36,678 nt of DNA from Nocardioidaceae bacterium (lineage in GTDB: Bacteria; Actinomycetota; Actinomycetes; Propionibacteriales; Nocardioidaceae). Shown here piece after piece: positions 8,839-17,204 of this stretch. A program made the position numbers and the translations under genes. The notes beneath the pieces were generated by a model that made no database searches, was not told the DNA's origin, and saw only the letters and a program-made list of their open reading frames with translations. The DNA lies in contig JAUJOE010000009.1 of NCBI GenBank assembly GCA_030447805.1, positions 21,113 through 57,790 of the forward strand, in the 5' to 3' direction. How positions within the stretch are numbered: position 1 is the first letter of the stretch; every line of letters begins with the position of its first letter.

Positions 8839-9549
8839 GTGCCAGGTGTCCACCCGGTGTCGGCGATGGTCGCTAGCTCGCTGTGCGCCACGATTCTCGA
8901 CGGACCGCCACAACCCCTGTGGGTAGCGCACCGCAGCATGGCGGCGTGTCAGCTGGCTGACGCCGAGGGCATCGTCCGCGCCTGCGCCGTCACTCCGGCC
9001 GGCATTCGGCTGCCCCACGCCGTCGTGCTACCAGCGCTGCCGGCTGAGCCGCAGTTGACAGCCGGCTCGGGCCGCCTGCGCTGGGGCACCCACAGCTACC
9101 CGGTCGCGCGCTGGTGGAGACCAGCGCGGCCACAGCTGCCCGCGCTGCTGCCCCACCTGCGCGGCCGCTCGCTCGACATCGTGGTGCACCGCTGGCTCGG
9201 CAGGGTGGGCGCCGGCCCCGGCCTCACGCCGTACGCCGACGACGTGCTCTGCGGCATGCTGGTCGCCCTGCGCGCAGCCGGGCACTGCCATGCGGAGCGG
9301 TGGTCAGCCGCCGTGCTGGCTACCCCGCTCGAGCGGCACACGACAGCAACCTCAGCGGCTCTGTTGCGGCTGGCGGCCGACGGCTGGTGCATCGGCCCGG
9401 TTGCGGACTACCTCACTGCGGTCGCCACCGGGTCGGGCGTGCAAACAGCAGAACGAGTACTGCGGCAGGTCGGCCACTCCTCCGGGCGCGGTCTGCTAGC
9501 CGGCATCACCGCCGTCGTCGGCGACCGAGCACTGGGCGCGGCAGCGTGA
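8839..9549 (+). CDS. allH: DUF2877 protein, AllH-like subunit of oxamate carbamoyltransferase
   Basis: 236 residues from GTG 8839; ATG 8866 (MVASSLCATILDGPP) is an equally good start. The conserved DUF2877 core is seen as GAGPGLTPYADDVLCGMLVAL (the PGLTP-DD signature), followed by HTTATSAALLRLAADG. In E. coli the homologue YlbF, with FdrA and YlbE, was shown to form oxamate carbamoyltransferase, the enzyme that splits oxalurate into oxamate and carbamoyl phosphate in anaerobic allantoin use. Here all three genes stand in the order H-F-G. Its stop overlaps the FdrA start (GTGA), so the two are translationally coupled. Regulation by the divergent PucR protein is likely. Confidence 0.75.
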   Translation: MPGVHPVSAMVASSLCATILDGPPQPLWVAHRSMAACQLADAEGIVRACAVTPAGIRLPHAVVLPALPAEPQLTAGSGRLRWGTHSYPVARWWRPARPQLPALLPHLRGRSLDIVVHRWLGRVGAGPGLTPYADDVLCGMLVALRAAGHCHAERWSAAVLATPLERHTTATSAALLRLAADGWCIGPVADYLTAVATGSGVQTAERVLRQVGHSSGRGLLAGITAVVGDRALGAAA

Positions 9550-11030
9550 GCCAGGTCATCGAGGTCCGCAAAGGCACCTACCACGACTCCGTCACGCTCA
9601 TGCAGCTCAGCCAGGAGCTCAACGCCAGACCAGACGTGACCACCGCTTTGGTGGCGATGGCCACCGAGCTGAACTTGTCGATGCTGGACGACATGGGCTT
9701 CGACCGACCGGTCGAGGCGACCCCCAACGACCTCGTCGTAGCCCTTGACGTGGCCGACGACGCGGCAGCCAAGGCGGCCCTCGACGCGCTCGGTGAGCTG
9801 ATGCAGCGTCAGCCGGCGCGGGCCAGCGGCCTTGGCGACCAGAGGCTTCCGGCGCCCCCGACCGTGGCCGCTGCAGCTCGCCGCGCCCAGTCGTCCCTGG
9901 CGCTGGTCAGCACGCCCGGTCGGGTGGCTGCCCTGGACGCCGCCGATGCGTTGACGTCCGGGCTAGACGTGATGATCTTCAGCGACAACGTGCCGGTCTC
10001 GCACGAGATAGCGCTGAAGGACATGGCCGCGACGATGGGGCGGCTGGTGATGGGTCCCGACTGCGGCACCGCGGTCGTCGACGGGATCGGGCTCGGCTTT
10101 GCCAACGTGGTGAGACCGGGACCGGTCGGCGTGGTCGCCGCGTCGGGCACCGGTGCCCAGCAGCTGCTCGCGCTGCTCGACGGGGCGGACGTTGGGGTGA
10201 CCCACTGCCTCGGCGTGGGTGGCCGCGACCTGTCCAGCGACGTACGCGGACGGTCGACGCTGGCAGCGCTCGACCGGCTCGCCGCCGACGACACCGTCAC
10301 CACGATCGTCGTGGTGTCCAAACCCCCGGCACCTGAGGTCGTTGACGTGGTGTCCCGGCACGCTGGCTCGCTGGGCAAACCGGTGATCCTCGGCTTCCTC
10401 GCAGCGGAGCGCCCGGACCTCACCGCAACCGCCGCCGAGGTGGTCGACGCGGTGGGCGCGAGATGGGAGGACCCGCGTCGGTGGGGAGCCGACCGCTCAC
10501 CGACGGCGCCACCCGATCCGACTGGGAGCCGCTATCTGCGGGGGCTGTTCGCGGGTGGCACCTTGTGCGATGAGGCGATGCTGATCGCTGCGGAGTCGCT
10601 CGGGACGCTGTCGTCCAACATCCCGCTGGCGGGTCACCGCCACCTCGGTGCCGACCTCGCCTCGAACGGGCACACCTTCATCGACTTCGGCGACGACCAG
10701 CTCACCGTCGGCCGCCCGCACCCGATGATCGACCCGTCGCTGCGGCTGGAGCGGCTGGAGCGGGAGCTCGACGACTCTGAATGCGCAGTCGTCCTGCTCG
10801 ATGTGGTGCTCGGGTACGCCGCGCACGCCGACCCCGCGACCGACCTGGCCGCCGTGATCGGCGCCAGCGACACGCCGGTCGTTGTCTCCCTGATCGGAAC
10901 CCGGGACGACCCGCAGGGGCTCGAACCCACGGCTGCCCGGCTGGCGGAGGCCGGAGCCGTCGTGCACGCCTCGAACGCCGCGGCGGCAAGAGAGGCCGTC
11001 AGCCTTGTCAGCGGTGGGCGGCCGGCATGA
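9546..11030 (+). CDS. fdrA: FdrA family protein, AllF-like subunit of oxamate carbamoyltransferase
   Basis: 494 residues from a GTG that overlaps the preceding stop. The start IEVRKGTYHDSVTLMQLSQ is characteristic of FdrA. The protein has a CoA-binding/succinyl-CoA-synthetase-like architecture: GTGAQQLLALLDG resembles a nucleotide or CoA loop, MGPDCGTAVVDGIGLGFAN is the phosphohistidine-ligase-like segment, and the C-terminal half carries FAGGTLCDEAMLI and IDFGDDQLTVGRPHPMIDPSLR. FdrA is the central subunit of oxamate carbamoyltransferase in E. coli (AllF). The frame is intact over its whole length. Its stop overlaps an ATG of the next gene (ATGA at 11027). The substrate in this organism is not shown by sequence and could be oxalurate or another carbamoyl compound. 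Confidence 0.82.
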   Translation: MSQVIEVRKGTYHDSVTLMQLSQELNARPDVTTALVAMATELNLSMLDDMGFDRPVEATPNDLVVALDVADDAAAKAALDALGELMQRQPARASGLGDQRLPAPPTVAAAARRAQSSLALVSTPGRVAALDAADALTSGLDVMIFSDNVPVSHEIALKDMAATMGRLVMGPDCGTAVVDGIGLGFANVVRPGPVGVVAASGTGAQQLLALLDGADVGVTHCLGVGGRDLSSDVRGRSTLAALDRLAADDTVTTIVVVSKPPAPEVVDVVSRHAGSLGKPVILGFLAAERPDLTATAAEVVDAVGARWEDPRRWGADRSPTAPPDPTGSRYLRGLFAGGTLCDEAMLIAAESLGTLSSNIPLAGHRHLGADLASNGHTFIDFGDDQLTVGRPHPMIDPSLRLERLERELDDSECAVVLLDVVLGYAAHADPATDLAAVIGASDTPVVVSLIGTRDDPQGLEPTAARLAEAGAVVHASNAAAAREAVSLVSGGRPA

Positions 11031-12469
11031 CGGCGCCCACGGGCGGTGACCTCGGCCGTCGTCACCGCTGGTGCTGCTCTGTTCGCCGAGGAGCTGGCCC
11101 GGCAAGGCGTCGCGACAGTCGACGTCGACTGGAGACCGCCGGTCAGCGGCACCGAGGACGCGCTCGCCACGGTGATGCTCGACCCTCGTCGGGTCACCGC
11201 CAACCAGGAGGCGCTGGCCCGGATGCTGTCGGCGCGAGCCCAGCTGACCGACGTACGCCCCGCCGCAGAGGTCCTCGACCTGCAGCCCGGCCAGTTCCTG
11301 CACGCCGGGCCGCCGATCGAATGGGAGCGCGCCTCCGGGCCGCTGCGCGGGGCGCTGATCGGCGCGACGGTGTTCGAGGGGCTGGCCGACGACCCCGAGG
11401 CGGCCGAGCGGCTGCTCGCCCGCGGCTCACTGAGCTGGGAGCCCTGCCACTCGCGGGGAGCGGTCGGTCCGATGGCGGGCGTCGTCTCGCCGTCGATGTG
11501 GATGCTCGAGCTGTACGACGACGTGCACGACAGGTACTCCTGGTGCTCGCTCAACGAGGGTCTGGGGAAGGTGCTGCGCTACGGCGCGTACTCGGCCGAG
11601 GTCATCGACCGGCTGCGCTGGATGACCGACGTACTGGGGCCGGCGCTGCAGGCTGCGACGCGGGCCCGGGGGCCCATCGACGTGGTGGCGATCATCGCGC
11701 AGATGATCCAGATGGGCGACGAGGGGCACAACCGCAACCGGGCCGGCACGTTGATGCTGCTCAAGGAGTGGCTGCCCGACCTGATCGCCGCCGACCTGGG
11801 ACGGGCGGACCTTGCCGAGGTGGTCGGTTCGTCTCCGGCAACGACCACTTCTTCCTCAACGTGGCGATGCCCGCCTGCAAGCTCATCACCCGCGCGGCCA
11901 GCGGCATCCCCGGGTCCACCGTCGTCACCACGATGGCCCGCAACGGCACCGACTTCGGCATCCAGGTGTCGGGCACCGGTGAAGAGTGGTACGTCGGTCC
12001 AGCCCAGCTCGCCGACGGGCTCTACCTCGGCGGCTTCGGCCCCGACGACGCCAACCCCGACATCGGCGACTCGGCGATTGCCGAGACCGCCGGCATCGGT
12101 GGCTTCGCGATGGCGACCGCCCCGGCCATCGTCCGGTTCGTCGGGGGACCGTGCCCGACGCGTTGCGGACGACAGCCCGGATGTACGACCTGTGCGTCGG
12201 CGAGAACCCCGCCTGGGCCATCCCGGTCCTGGAGTTTCGCGGTACGCCGACCGGTATCGACGTCACGTCGGTGCTCCGGACCGGTCAGCTCCCGCAGATC
12301 AACACCGGTATGGCCGGCCGGGTGGCCGGCACCGGACAGGTCGGGGCTGGTCTCGTCACGCCCACCGATGGAGTGCTTCACCGCCGCGATCGCCGGCCTC
12401 GCCACCGCCGCCTGCCCCCTCCCGACTTGTCAGCGCGAGTTGAGCGTGAAGATGTCCTCTGGACCCTGA
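11027..12469 (+). CDS. allG: DUF1116 protein, AllG-like subunit of oxamate carbamoyltransferase (several frame breaks)
   Basis: About 475 residues when repaired. Family marks are GVATVDVDWRPP near the N-terminus, PGQFLHAGPPIEWERASGP, MWMLELYDDVHDRYSWCSLN and SGNDHFFLNVAMPA, all typical of DUF1116 (YlbE/AllG). The ATG at 11027 overlaps the fdrA stop, but its frame is left within 20 bases; GTG 11046 is the alternative start. Breaks: near 11036 (if ATG is used), near 11822 (lost base), at 12143-12147 (G lost from a run) and near 12366 (extra A). The final residues after AAIAGLAT are encoded by a 52-bp palindromic repeat, whose sequence also supplies the TGA stop at 12467. No carbamate kinase gene follows, unlike the E. 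coli cluster. Confidence 0.78.
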   Translation: MTAPTGGDLGRRHRWCCSVRRGAGPARRRDSRRRLETAGQRHRGRARHGDARPSSGHRQPGGAGPDAVGASPADRRTPRRRGPRPAARPVPARRAADRMGARLRAAARGADRRDGVRGAGRRPRGGRAAARPRLTELGALPLAGSGRSDGGRRLAVDVDARAVRRRARQVLLVLAQRGSGEGAALRRVLGRGHRPAALDDRRTGAGAAGCDAGPGAHRRGGDHRADDPDGRRGAQPQPGRHVDAAQGVAARPDRRRPGTGGPCRGGRFVSGNDHFFLNVAMPACKLITRAASGIPGSTVVTTMARNGTDFGIQVSGTGEEWYVGPAQLADGLYLGGFGPDDANPDIGDSAIAETAGIGGFAMATAPAIVRFVGGPCPTRCGRQPGCTTCASARTPPGPSRSWSFAVRRPVSTSRRCSGPVSSRRSTPVWPAGWPAPDRSGLVSSRPPMECFTAAIAGLATAACPLPTCQRELSVKMSSGP

Positions 12470-12943
12470 CAAGTCCGTACCTTGTTGGGGGTTGGGGCCG
12501 GGGCGGGTGCGGTGGTCGAGGACGGCGGCCAGCTCGCGTACCGACCGCGACGCCAGGTCCTTGTCGGCGCTCTGGATGGCGATGACCGACGCGGTCGACC
12601 CGTCGGCCAGGTCCAGCAGTGCCCACGGCCGGTGCGGTCCCAACGAGACGCGCACCACCTCGGCCCACTCGTACCGGTGCACTCGGTAGCCGTTGACGAC
12701 GGTGAGACCGGCGTCGTCGGCGCGCGCGCTCGTGCGGTACACGCCGTACAAGCCGGCGAGGACGACGGCGAAGAAGCCGACCAGGGTGACCCGTTGAGAG
12801 AAGGAGAAGCTGGCACGCACCTCGTCGGACAGCAGCAGCCACAGTCCTGCCATGGCGGCCACCAGCGTCGCAGCCGCCAACGCAGCGGCGATGCGCGCAC
12901 CTTTCGGCCGGTAGAGCCGGGGCAGGTCGACCGGTGCAGGCAT
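12356..12943 (-). CDS. PH-domain membrane protein downstream of hisG
   Basis: 195 residues as read. Two hydrophobic helices (about 18 to 38 and 52 to 70) are followed by a bacterial PH-like domain (GLTVVNGYRVHRYEWAEV, then PWALLDLADGSTASVIAIQ and DLASRSVRELAAVL). Such genes commonly follow hisG in actinobacteria; the function is unknown. The domain ends near residue 145 (about 12510). Beyond that the frame reads across the palindromic repeat at 12424-12475 and overlaps the convergent DUF1116 gene by more than 100 bases, so the true stop is probably near 12490 and hidden by an indel. Its ATG lies 9 bases after the hisG stop, consistent with one transcript. Confidence 0.7.
   Translation of the reverse strand: MPAPVDLPRLYRPKGARIAAALAAATLVAAMAGLWLLLSDEVRASFSFSQRVTLVGFFAVVLAGLYGVYRTSARADDAGLTVVNGYRVHRYEWAEVVRVSLGPHRPWALLDLADGSTASVIAIQSADKDLASRSVRELAAVLDHRTRPGPNPQQGTDLSGSRGHLHAQLALTSREGAGGGGEAGDRGGEALHRWA
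12424..12475 (-). repeat. Palindromic repeat, copy A, at a convergent gene junction
   Basis: 52 bp bounded by a perfect 10-bp inverted pair, GACTTGTCAG and CTGACAAGTC. Its reverse complement aligns with the element at 35627-35677: the terminal arms match at 19 of 20 positions, and the interior shares the blocks AGAGGACATCT and GCTCAACTC. It lies between the convergent DUF1116 and PH-domain genes and supplies the last codons and stop of the former. It can fold as a hairpin on either strand but has no U-tract. Confidence 0.85.
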
Positions 12944-12952
12944 GGGACCGCC

Positions 12953-13798
12953 TCAGAGCCGGCAGGCGTGGATGTTCGTCACCAAGATGCCGCGCGCCCC
13001 GAGGTCGTACAGCTCGTCCATCACCCGGTGGGCGTCGTCGTGCGGCACCATCGCGCGCACCGCCACCCAGCCCTCGCGGTGCAGCGGCGACACCGTGGGC
13101 GACTCGATCCCCGGCGTGAGGACGCACGCGGTCTCCACCTGCTCGACGCGGATGTCGTAGTCCATCATCACGTACGCCCGCGCGACCAAGACGCCCTGCA
13201 GGCGCCGGATGAAGACAGCAAACCCCGCGTTGTCAGGTGCCCCGTTGCGGGTGACCAGGACCGCCTCCGAGGTCAGCAGGGGGTCCCCGAAGGTCTCCAG
13301 CCCAGCCTGCCGCAGCGTGTTACCCGTCGAGACCACGTCGGCGATGGCGTCGGCGACACCCAGCCGCACCGCCGTCTCCACCGCTCCGTCGAGGCGGGTC
13401 ACCTGTGCGCTGATTGCTTGGGCTTTGAAGTAGTCCTCGACGATCGCGGAGTACGCCGTGGCGACCCGTCGCCCGTCGAGCTCCTCCGGAGACGAGAACC
13501 GGCCGACGGGTGCGGCGAGCCAGAACACGGACTGGCCGAACCCGAGCGTCAACCGCTCGGTCACCGGCGCGCGCGAGTCAAGCACCAGGTCGCGCCCGGT
13601 GAGGCCGACGTCGAGCGTGCCCTCACCGACGTACACCGCGATGTCCCGAGGCCGCAGGTAGAAGAACTCGACACCGTTTGCTGGGTCGGCGATCACCAGG
13701 TCGCGCTCATCCCGGCGCTGTCGGTAGCCGGCTTCGCGGAGTATCTCAGCGGCCGGGCCGGCGAGAGAGCCCTTGTTGGGTACGGCGACTCTCAGCAT
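12953..13798 (-). CDS. hisG: ATP phosphoribosyltransferase, long form
   Basis: 281 residues, intact, ATG start. The catalytic part begins LRVAVPNKGSLAGPAAEIL and includes GLTGRDLVLDS and the PRPP-binding segment VADAIADVVSTGNTLRQAGL. The C-terminal about 75 residues (from about MMDYDIRVEQ) are the ACT-like regulatory domain of the long HisG form, which works as a hexamer without HisZ and is feedback-inhibited by histidine. It catalyses the first step of histidine synthesis, joining ATP and PRPP. It follows hisE by 40 bases, and the PH-domain gene follows it, the usual actinobacterial arrangement. Confidence 0.95.
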   Translation of the reverse strand: MLRVAVPNKGSLAGPAAEILREAGYRQRRDERDLVIADPANGVEFFYLRPRDIAVYVGEGTLDVGLTGRDLVLDSRAPVTERLTLGFGQSVFWLAAPVGRFSSPEELDGRRVATAYSAIVEDYFKAQAISAQVTRLDGAVETAVRLGVADAIADVVSTGNTLRQAGLETFGDPLLTSEAVLVTRNGAPDNAGFAVFIRRLQGVLVARAYVMMDYDIRVEQVETACVLTPGIESPTVSPLHREGWVAVRAMVPHDDAHRVMDELYDLGARGILVTNIHACRL

Positions 13799-13838
13799 GA
13801 CCGGGACCTGTTCTCCGCGGTTGTCACAGCGGACCGCG

Positions 13839-14102
13839 TCACAGGTGTGCGTACACGTCGTCGAGGCTGAGTCCGCAGGCCAGCATCATCACCTGGGCGT
13901 GGTACAGCAACTGGCTCAGCTCCTGCGCGGCGCGCTCCTTCGACTCGTGCTCGGCGGCCATCCACGCCTCTGCGGCCTCCTCGACGAGTTTCTTGCCGAT
14001 CCCGTGCACCCCGGTTTCGAGGGCGGCGACCGTGGCGGAACCGGTCGAGCCAGCGGCGGCCTTGCCACTGAGCTCGGCGAAGAGCTCGTCGAAGGTCTTC
14101 AT
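13839..14102 (-). CDS. hisE: Phosphoribosyl-ATP pyrophosphatase
   Basis: 87 residues from ATG 14102 ([14 protein letters not shown]), the standard HisE length. The metal-binding helix [15 protein letters not shown] with its paired glutamates and the downstream [14 protein letters not shown] helix are characteristic of the MazG-like HisE family, which hydrolyses PR-ATP to PR-AMP in the second step of histidine synthesis. The frame is open upstream of 14102, but that extension overlaps ribH and has no family similarity, so the inner ATG is preferred. It lies 10 bases after the ribH stop, so hisE-hisG probably share the riboflavin operon transcript or read-through from it. Confidence 0.92.
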   Translation of the reverse strand: MKTFDELFAELSGKAAAGSTGSATVAALETGVHGIGKKLVEEAAEAWMAAEHESKERAAQELSQLLYHAQVMMLACGLSLDDVYAHL

Positions 14103-14112
14103 CGCGGCCAGC

Positions 14113-14592
14113 CTATGCCTGGCGCACGTTCGCCAAAGTGAGGGCGGTCTTGAGAGCCGCGTGCGCGGTGTCGTATCCCTTGTCTTCCTCTGCTCCGTCG
14201 AGGCCGGCCCGGTCACGCGCCTGTTGCTCGTCGTCACACGTCAACACCCCGAAGCCGACCGGGACACCGGTGTCGAGCGCGACCCTCGTGAGGCCGTCCG
14301 TGACCGCCGTACAGACGTAGTCGAAGTGCGGGGTACCACCGCGTACGACGACACCGAGCGCTACCACCGCATCGAAAGACTGCGTGGCCAACGCTTGGGC
14401 GACGATCGGCAGCTCAAAGCTGCCGGACACCCTGACGACCGTGACGGACTCGACGTGCGCGTCGGCAAGAGCCCGCCTGGCCCCTGAGATGAGGCCAGCC
14501 ATCACGTCCTCGTGCCACTCCGCCGCGACGACCGCCACGCGCAGCTGGCTGGCATCAAGAGGTGTTACAGCCGCCCGGCCGGCTCCGCTCAT
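14113..14592 (-). CDS. ribH: 6,7-dimethyl-8-ribityllumazine synthase
   Basis: 159 residues, intact. Key features are [20 protein letters not shown] at the N-terminus, [14 protein letters not shown] (the substrate-binding SFE/PE motif), [18 protein letters not shown] with its catalytic histidine, and [22 protein letters not shown]. It condenses the pyrimidine intermediate with 3,4-dihydroxy-2-butanone 4-phosphate, the penultimate step of riboflavin synthesis, usually as an icosahedral capsid. Its ATG lies one base after the ribBA stop. Confidence 0.95.
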   Translation of the reverse strand: MSGAGRAAVTPLDASQLRVAVVAAEWHEDVMAGLISGARRALADAHVESVTVVRVSGSFELPIVAQALATQSFDAVVALGVVVRGGTPHFDYVCTAVTDGLTRVALDTGVPVGFGVLTCDDEQQARDRAGLDGAEEDKGYDTAHAALKTALTLANVRQA

Positions 14593-14593
14593 G

Positions 14594-15844
14594 TCAGCTG
14601 CCGTTCGTCAGCGGTTGTATGTAACCGCGGTCGAGGTCGAGGTGCTGCAGTTGATGACCCATCCGGTCACGCTTGGTGGCGAGGTAGTGCCGGTTGTCAT
14701 CGTGGGGGTTGACCGGAACCGGGATCCGTTCGGACACGGAGATGCCGTAGCCCTCGAGAGCGATGCACTTGGCCGGGTTGTTCGTGAGCAGCTTGACCGA
14801 CCCGACACCGAGATCGTGCAGGATCTGCGCACCAGTTCCGTAGTCACGGGCGTCCGCGGGGAGCCATAGGTCGAGGTTGGCGTCGACCGTGTCGCGGCCG
14901 CTGTCTTGCAACGTGTAAGCCCGCAACTTGTCGAGCAGACCGATACCCCGGCCCTCGTGCCCTCGAAGGTAGACCAGAACGCCTCGCCCTTCGGCGCTGA
15001 TTGCGTCGAGCGCTGACCTTAACTGGTGTCCGCAGTCGCACCGCCGGGAGCCGAGCACATCGCCGGTGAGACACTCAGAGTGCAGCCGTAGCAGCACGTC
15101 GCGCTCGCCGCTGATGTCACCAGCGACAAGCGCGATGTGCTGAGACTCGTCGACGTCGCGATAGCCCAGCGCCTGGAACGTGCCGAACTCCGTGGGCAGC
15201 CGGGCCTCGGCGACGCGCTGGACCTGTCGCTCGTACCGCCGCCGGTATCGGATGAGCTCAGCGATCGAGATCAGTGTCAGCCCGTGTTCATCACTGAACT
15301 CCCGCAGCTGCGCGCCTCGCGTCATCGTGCCGTCGTCGTTGACGACCTCAGCTATCACGCCGGCTGGTGGATGACCGGCCAACCGGGCCAGATCGACCGC
15401 CGCCTCGGTGTGCCCCCGGCGCACGAGCACTCCCCCGTCTTGGTAGCGCAACGGGAAGACATGGCCGGGCTGGGCGATCTCGGCCGGCTGCGTCTCCTCG
15501 TCGACGAGCGTGCGGATGGTGTGAGCCCGGTCGGCTGCGGAGATCCCGGTGCTGATCCCGTCGCGGGCGTCGACAGAGACGGTGTACGCCGTGCGCATCC
15601 GCTCGCGGTTGTGCGCCGTCATGAGCGGTATCCCGAGCCGGTCCAGCGCCGCACCCTCCATCGGCACGCACACCACTCCGCTCGAGTGTCGGATCGTGAA
15701 CGCCACCAACTGCGGAGTCGCCATGCTGGCCCCGAAGACGATGTCCCCTTCGTTCTCCCGGTCCTCGTCGTCGACGACGATCACTGCCCGGCCGGCCCGG
15801 ATGTCGTCGACCGCCCGCTCCACGGCGTCTAGGTCCTGGGTCAT
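14594..15844 (-). CDS. ribBA: Bifunctional DHBP synthase / GTP cyclohydrolase II
   Basis: 416 residues, intact. The N-terminal half (about 1 to 205) is 3,4-dihydroxy-2-butanone 4-phosphate synthase with [15 protein letters not shown] and the [14 protein letters not shown] region. The C-terminal half is GTP cyclohydrolase II with the zinc cysteines in [15 protein letters not shown] and the [17 protein letters not shown] motif. It supplies both starting branches of riboflavin synthesis. The ATG at 15844 overlaps the ribM stop (TGATG). The frame is open further upstream, but the TGATG junction and the family start [17 protein letters not shown] fix the start. Confidence 0.96.
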   Translation of the reverse strand: MTQDLDAVERAVDDIRAGRAVIVVDDEDRENEGDIVFGASMATPQLVAFTIRHSSGVVCVPMEGAALDRLGIPLMTAHNRERMRTAYTVSVDARDGISTGISAADRAHTIRTLVDEETQPAEIAQPGHVFPLRYQDGGVLVRRGHTEAAVDLARLAGHPPAGVIAEVVNDDGTMTRGAQLREFSDEHGLTLISIAELIRYRRRYERQVQRVAEARLPTEFGTFQALGYRDVDESQHIALVAGDISGERDVLLRLHSECLTGDVLGSRRCDCGHQLRSALDAISAEGRGVLVYLRGHEGRGIGLLDKLRAYTLQDSGRDTVDANLDLWLPADARDYGTGAQILHDLGVGSVKLLTNNPAKCIALEGYGISVSERIPVPVNPHDDNRHYLATKRDRMGHQLQHLDLDRGYIQPLTNGS

Positions 15845-16551
15845 CAAACCCCCGCCATCTCTGTCATCGGGTCCGCGAGCGGCTCGTCCCTGGCGATCCG
15901 CCGCCAGGTGACGAAGCCGTAGAGCACCAGCACGCCGTAAATCGCGTAGAGCAGGGCCGATGGGTAGAGCTCGAAGTAGATCAGTTCCGGCACCCCAACG
16001 ATGTCGACGGCGATCCAGCACAGCCAGAAGTCGACCCAGCCCCGGGCCATGGCGTACGTCGCGAGGACCGACCCGACGAAGATCCAGGCGTCGGCAAGGA
16101 AGTACCAGGTGGGGGCTGGCCAGACCGCGCCGATGGCACGGAACACCAAGAACAGCACCAGGACACCCGCCACAGACGCGGCTAGATAGCCGAGCCGCTC
16201 GCGACCGGTCGCCCACCGCGGCACCACAGCTGCCTTCTCACCAGGCCCTCTGGAGGCGCGGGTCTGCCGCCACCTGTGCCAGCCGTAGACGCTGACCGCG
16301 ATGAAGAAGATCTGCCGCCCGGCCTGGCCGAGTAGCGGGATCGTTTGTCCGTTGTCTCCAGTAGCGGTTGCGATGAAAACGGTGAAGAGCAAGACGTTGC
16401 CGACGATTCCGACCGGCCAGGCCCACACCCGTCGGCGCAAGCCGCCGATCGCGGAGGCAAAACCGAAGGCGTTCCCGATAATCTCGCGCCAGCTGATCTC
16501 GTGCCCGCTGATGGTGAGGTGGGCTTCGTAGAGGGTCTCAAAGATGCTCAC
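15844..16551 (-). CDS. ribM: PnuC-like riboflavin transporter RibM
   Basis: 235 residues with about seven hydrophobic segments. The start [20 protein letters not shown], the [12 protein letters not shown] segment, [16 protein letters not shown] and the DAWIFVGS region are those of the PnuC family. PnuC normally carries nicotinamide riboside, but actinobacterial members encoded inside FMN-riboswitch operons, such as RibM of Corynebacterium and Streptomyces, carry riboflavin by facilitated diffusion. The location between ribE and ribBA supports RibM. The GTG start overlaps the ribE stop (GTGA), and its own stop overlaps ribBA (TGATG). Confidence 0.9.
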   Translation of the reverse strand: MSIFETLYEAHLTISGHEISWREIIGNAFGFASAIGGLRRRVWAWPVGIVGNVLLFTVFIATATGDNGQTIPLLGQAGRQIFFIAVSVYGWHRWRQTRASRGPGEKAAVVPRWATGRERLGYLAASVAGVLVLFLVFRAIGAVWPAPTWYFLADAWIFVGSVLATYAMARGWVDFWLCWIAVDIVGVPELIYFELYPSALLYAIYGVLVLYGFVTWRRIARDEPLADPMTEMAGV

Positions 16552-17204
16552 GCCTGCTCCTTGGGATCGTTGGTGAGGTGCGCATGTTGGTGGCCGCCTA
16601 TTCCGGCTGGAGCTTCAAGCAACCGCTCGACATACTTAGCGATCACATCGACTTCAAGGTTGACCAGATCACCAGGCTGTTTGCGACCGAGGGTGGTGAC
16701 GGCCAGGGTGGTGGGGATGAGGCCGACGCTGAACGTCGGATCGGTGCCGTCCTTGAGGCCGCTCACGGTGAGCGACACACCGTCGACGGTGATCGAGCCT
16801 TTAAGCGCGACATAACGGGCTAGCTCTACCGGCAGAGCGATCGTCACGATGTCCCAGTGCTCACTGGGTTGGCGGGTGACGATCGTGCCGGTGCCGTCGA
16901 CGTGACCTTGCACGATGTGGCCCCCCAGCCGAGCGTCGGCCGTCACGGCGCGTTCGAGGTTGACGTGGCTGCCTGGTGCGAGCGCTCCCAGCGAGGTCTT
17001 GTCGAGGCTCTCCTGCATGACGTCCACAGTGAACGAGTCGTCCCCCAGCTCGACCACCGTCAGGCAGCAGCCGTTGACCGCGATTGAGTCGCCGTGGGCA
17101 GTATCGCTCACCGCAGTGGGGCCCCACACGGTGAGCCGCACTGCGTCCCCCCTCGGTTCGAGCGCGACGACCCGACCGAGTTCCTCGACAATCCCCGTGA
17201 ACAT
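16548..17204 (-). CDS. ribE: Riboflavin synthase alpha chain
   Basis: 218 residues from ATG 17204 (MFTGIVEELG, the invariant family start). Two repeated lumazine-binding domains are visible: the first has DSIAVNGCCLTVVEL and GSHVNLERAV, then LGGHIVQGHVDGTGTI begins the second, which carries GSITVDGVSLTVSGL and GDLVNLEVDVIAKYVERLL. It dismutates two lumazine molecules to give riboflavin. The start overlaps the ribD stop (TGATG). No frame breaks were found. The name ribE follows Bacillus/actinobacterial use (ribC in E. coli). Confidence 0.95.
   Translation of the reverse strand: MFTGIVEELGRVVALEPRGDAVRLTVWGPTAVSDTAHGDSIAVNGCCLTVVELGDDSFTVDVMQESLDKTSLGALAPGSHVNLERAVTADARLGGHIVQGHVDGTGTIVTRQPSEHWDIVTIALPVELARYVALKGSITVDGVSLTVSGLKDGTDPTFSVGLIPTTLAVTTLGRKQPGDLVNLEVDVIAKYVERLLEAPAGIGGHQHAHLTNDPKEQA

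Noticed and set aside
10985-11015. A third copy of the GACTTGTCAG palindrome near CTTGTCAGCGG at the end of fdrA
   Set aside because: Only one short half-site matches; there is no opposing arm and no interior blocks.
1230-12469. The purine island as a decaying pseudogene cluster
   Set aside because: The same indel type affects essential genes to the right, and family sequence resumes at once in another frame; PucR and FdrA are intact.
12482-13870. A 462-codon plus-strand frame opposite hisG and the PH-domain gene
   Set aside because: It is the mirror of hisG, whose family sequence is complete on the minus strand.
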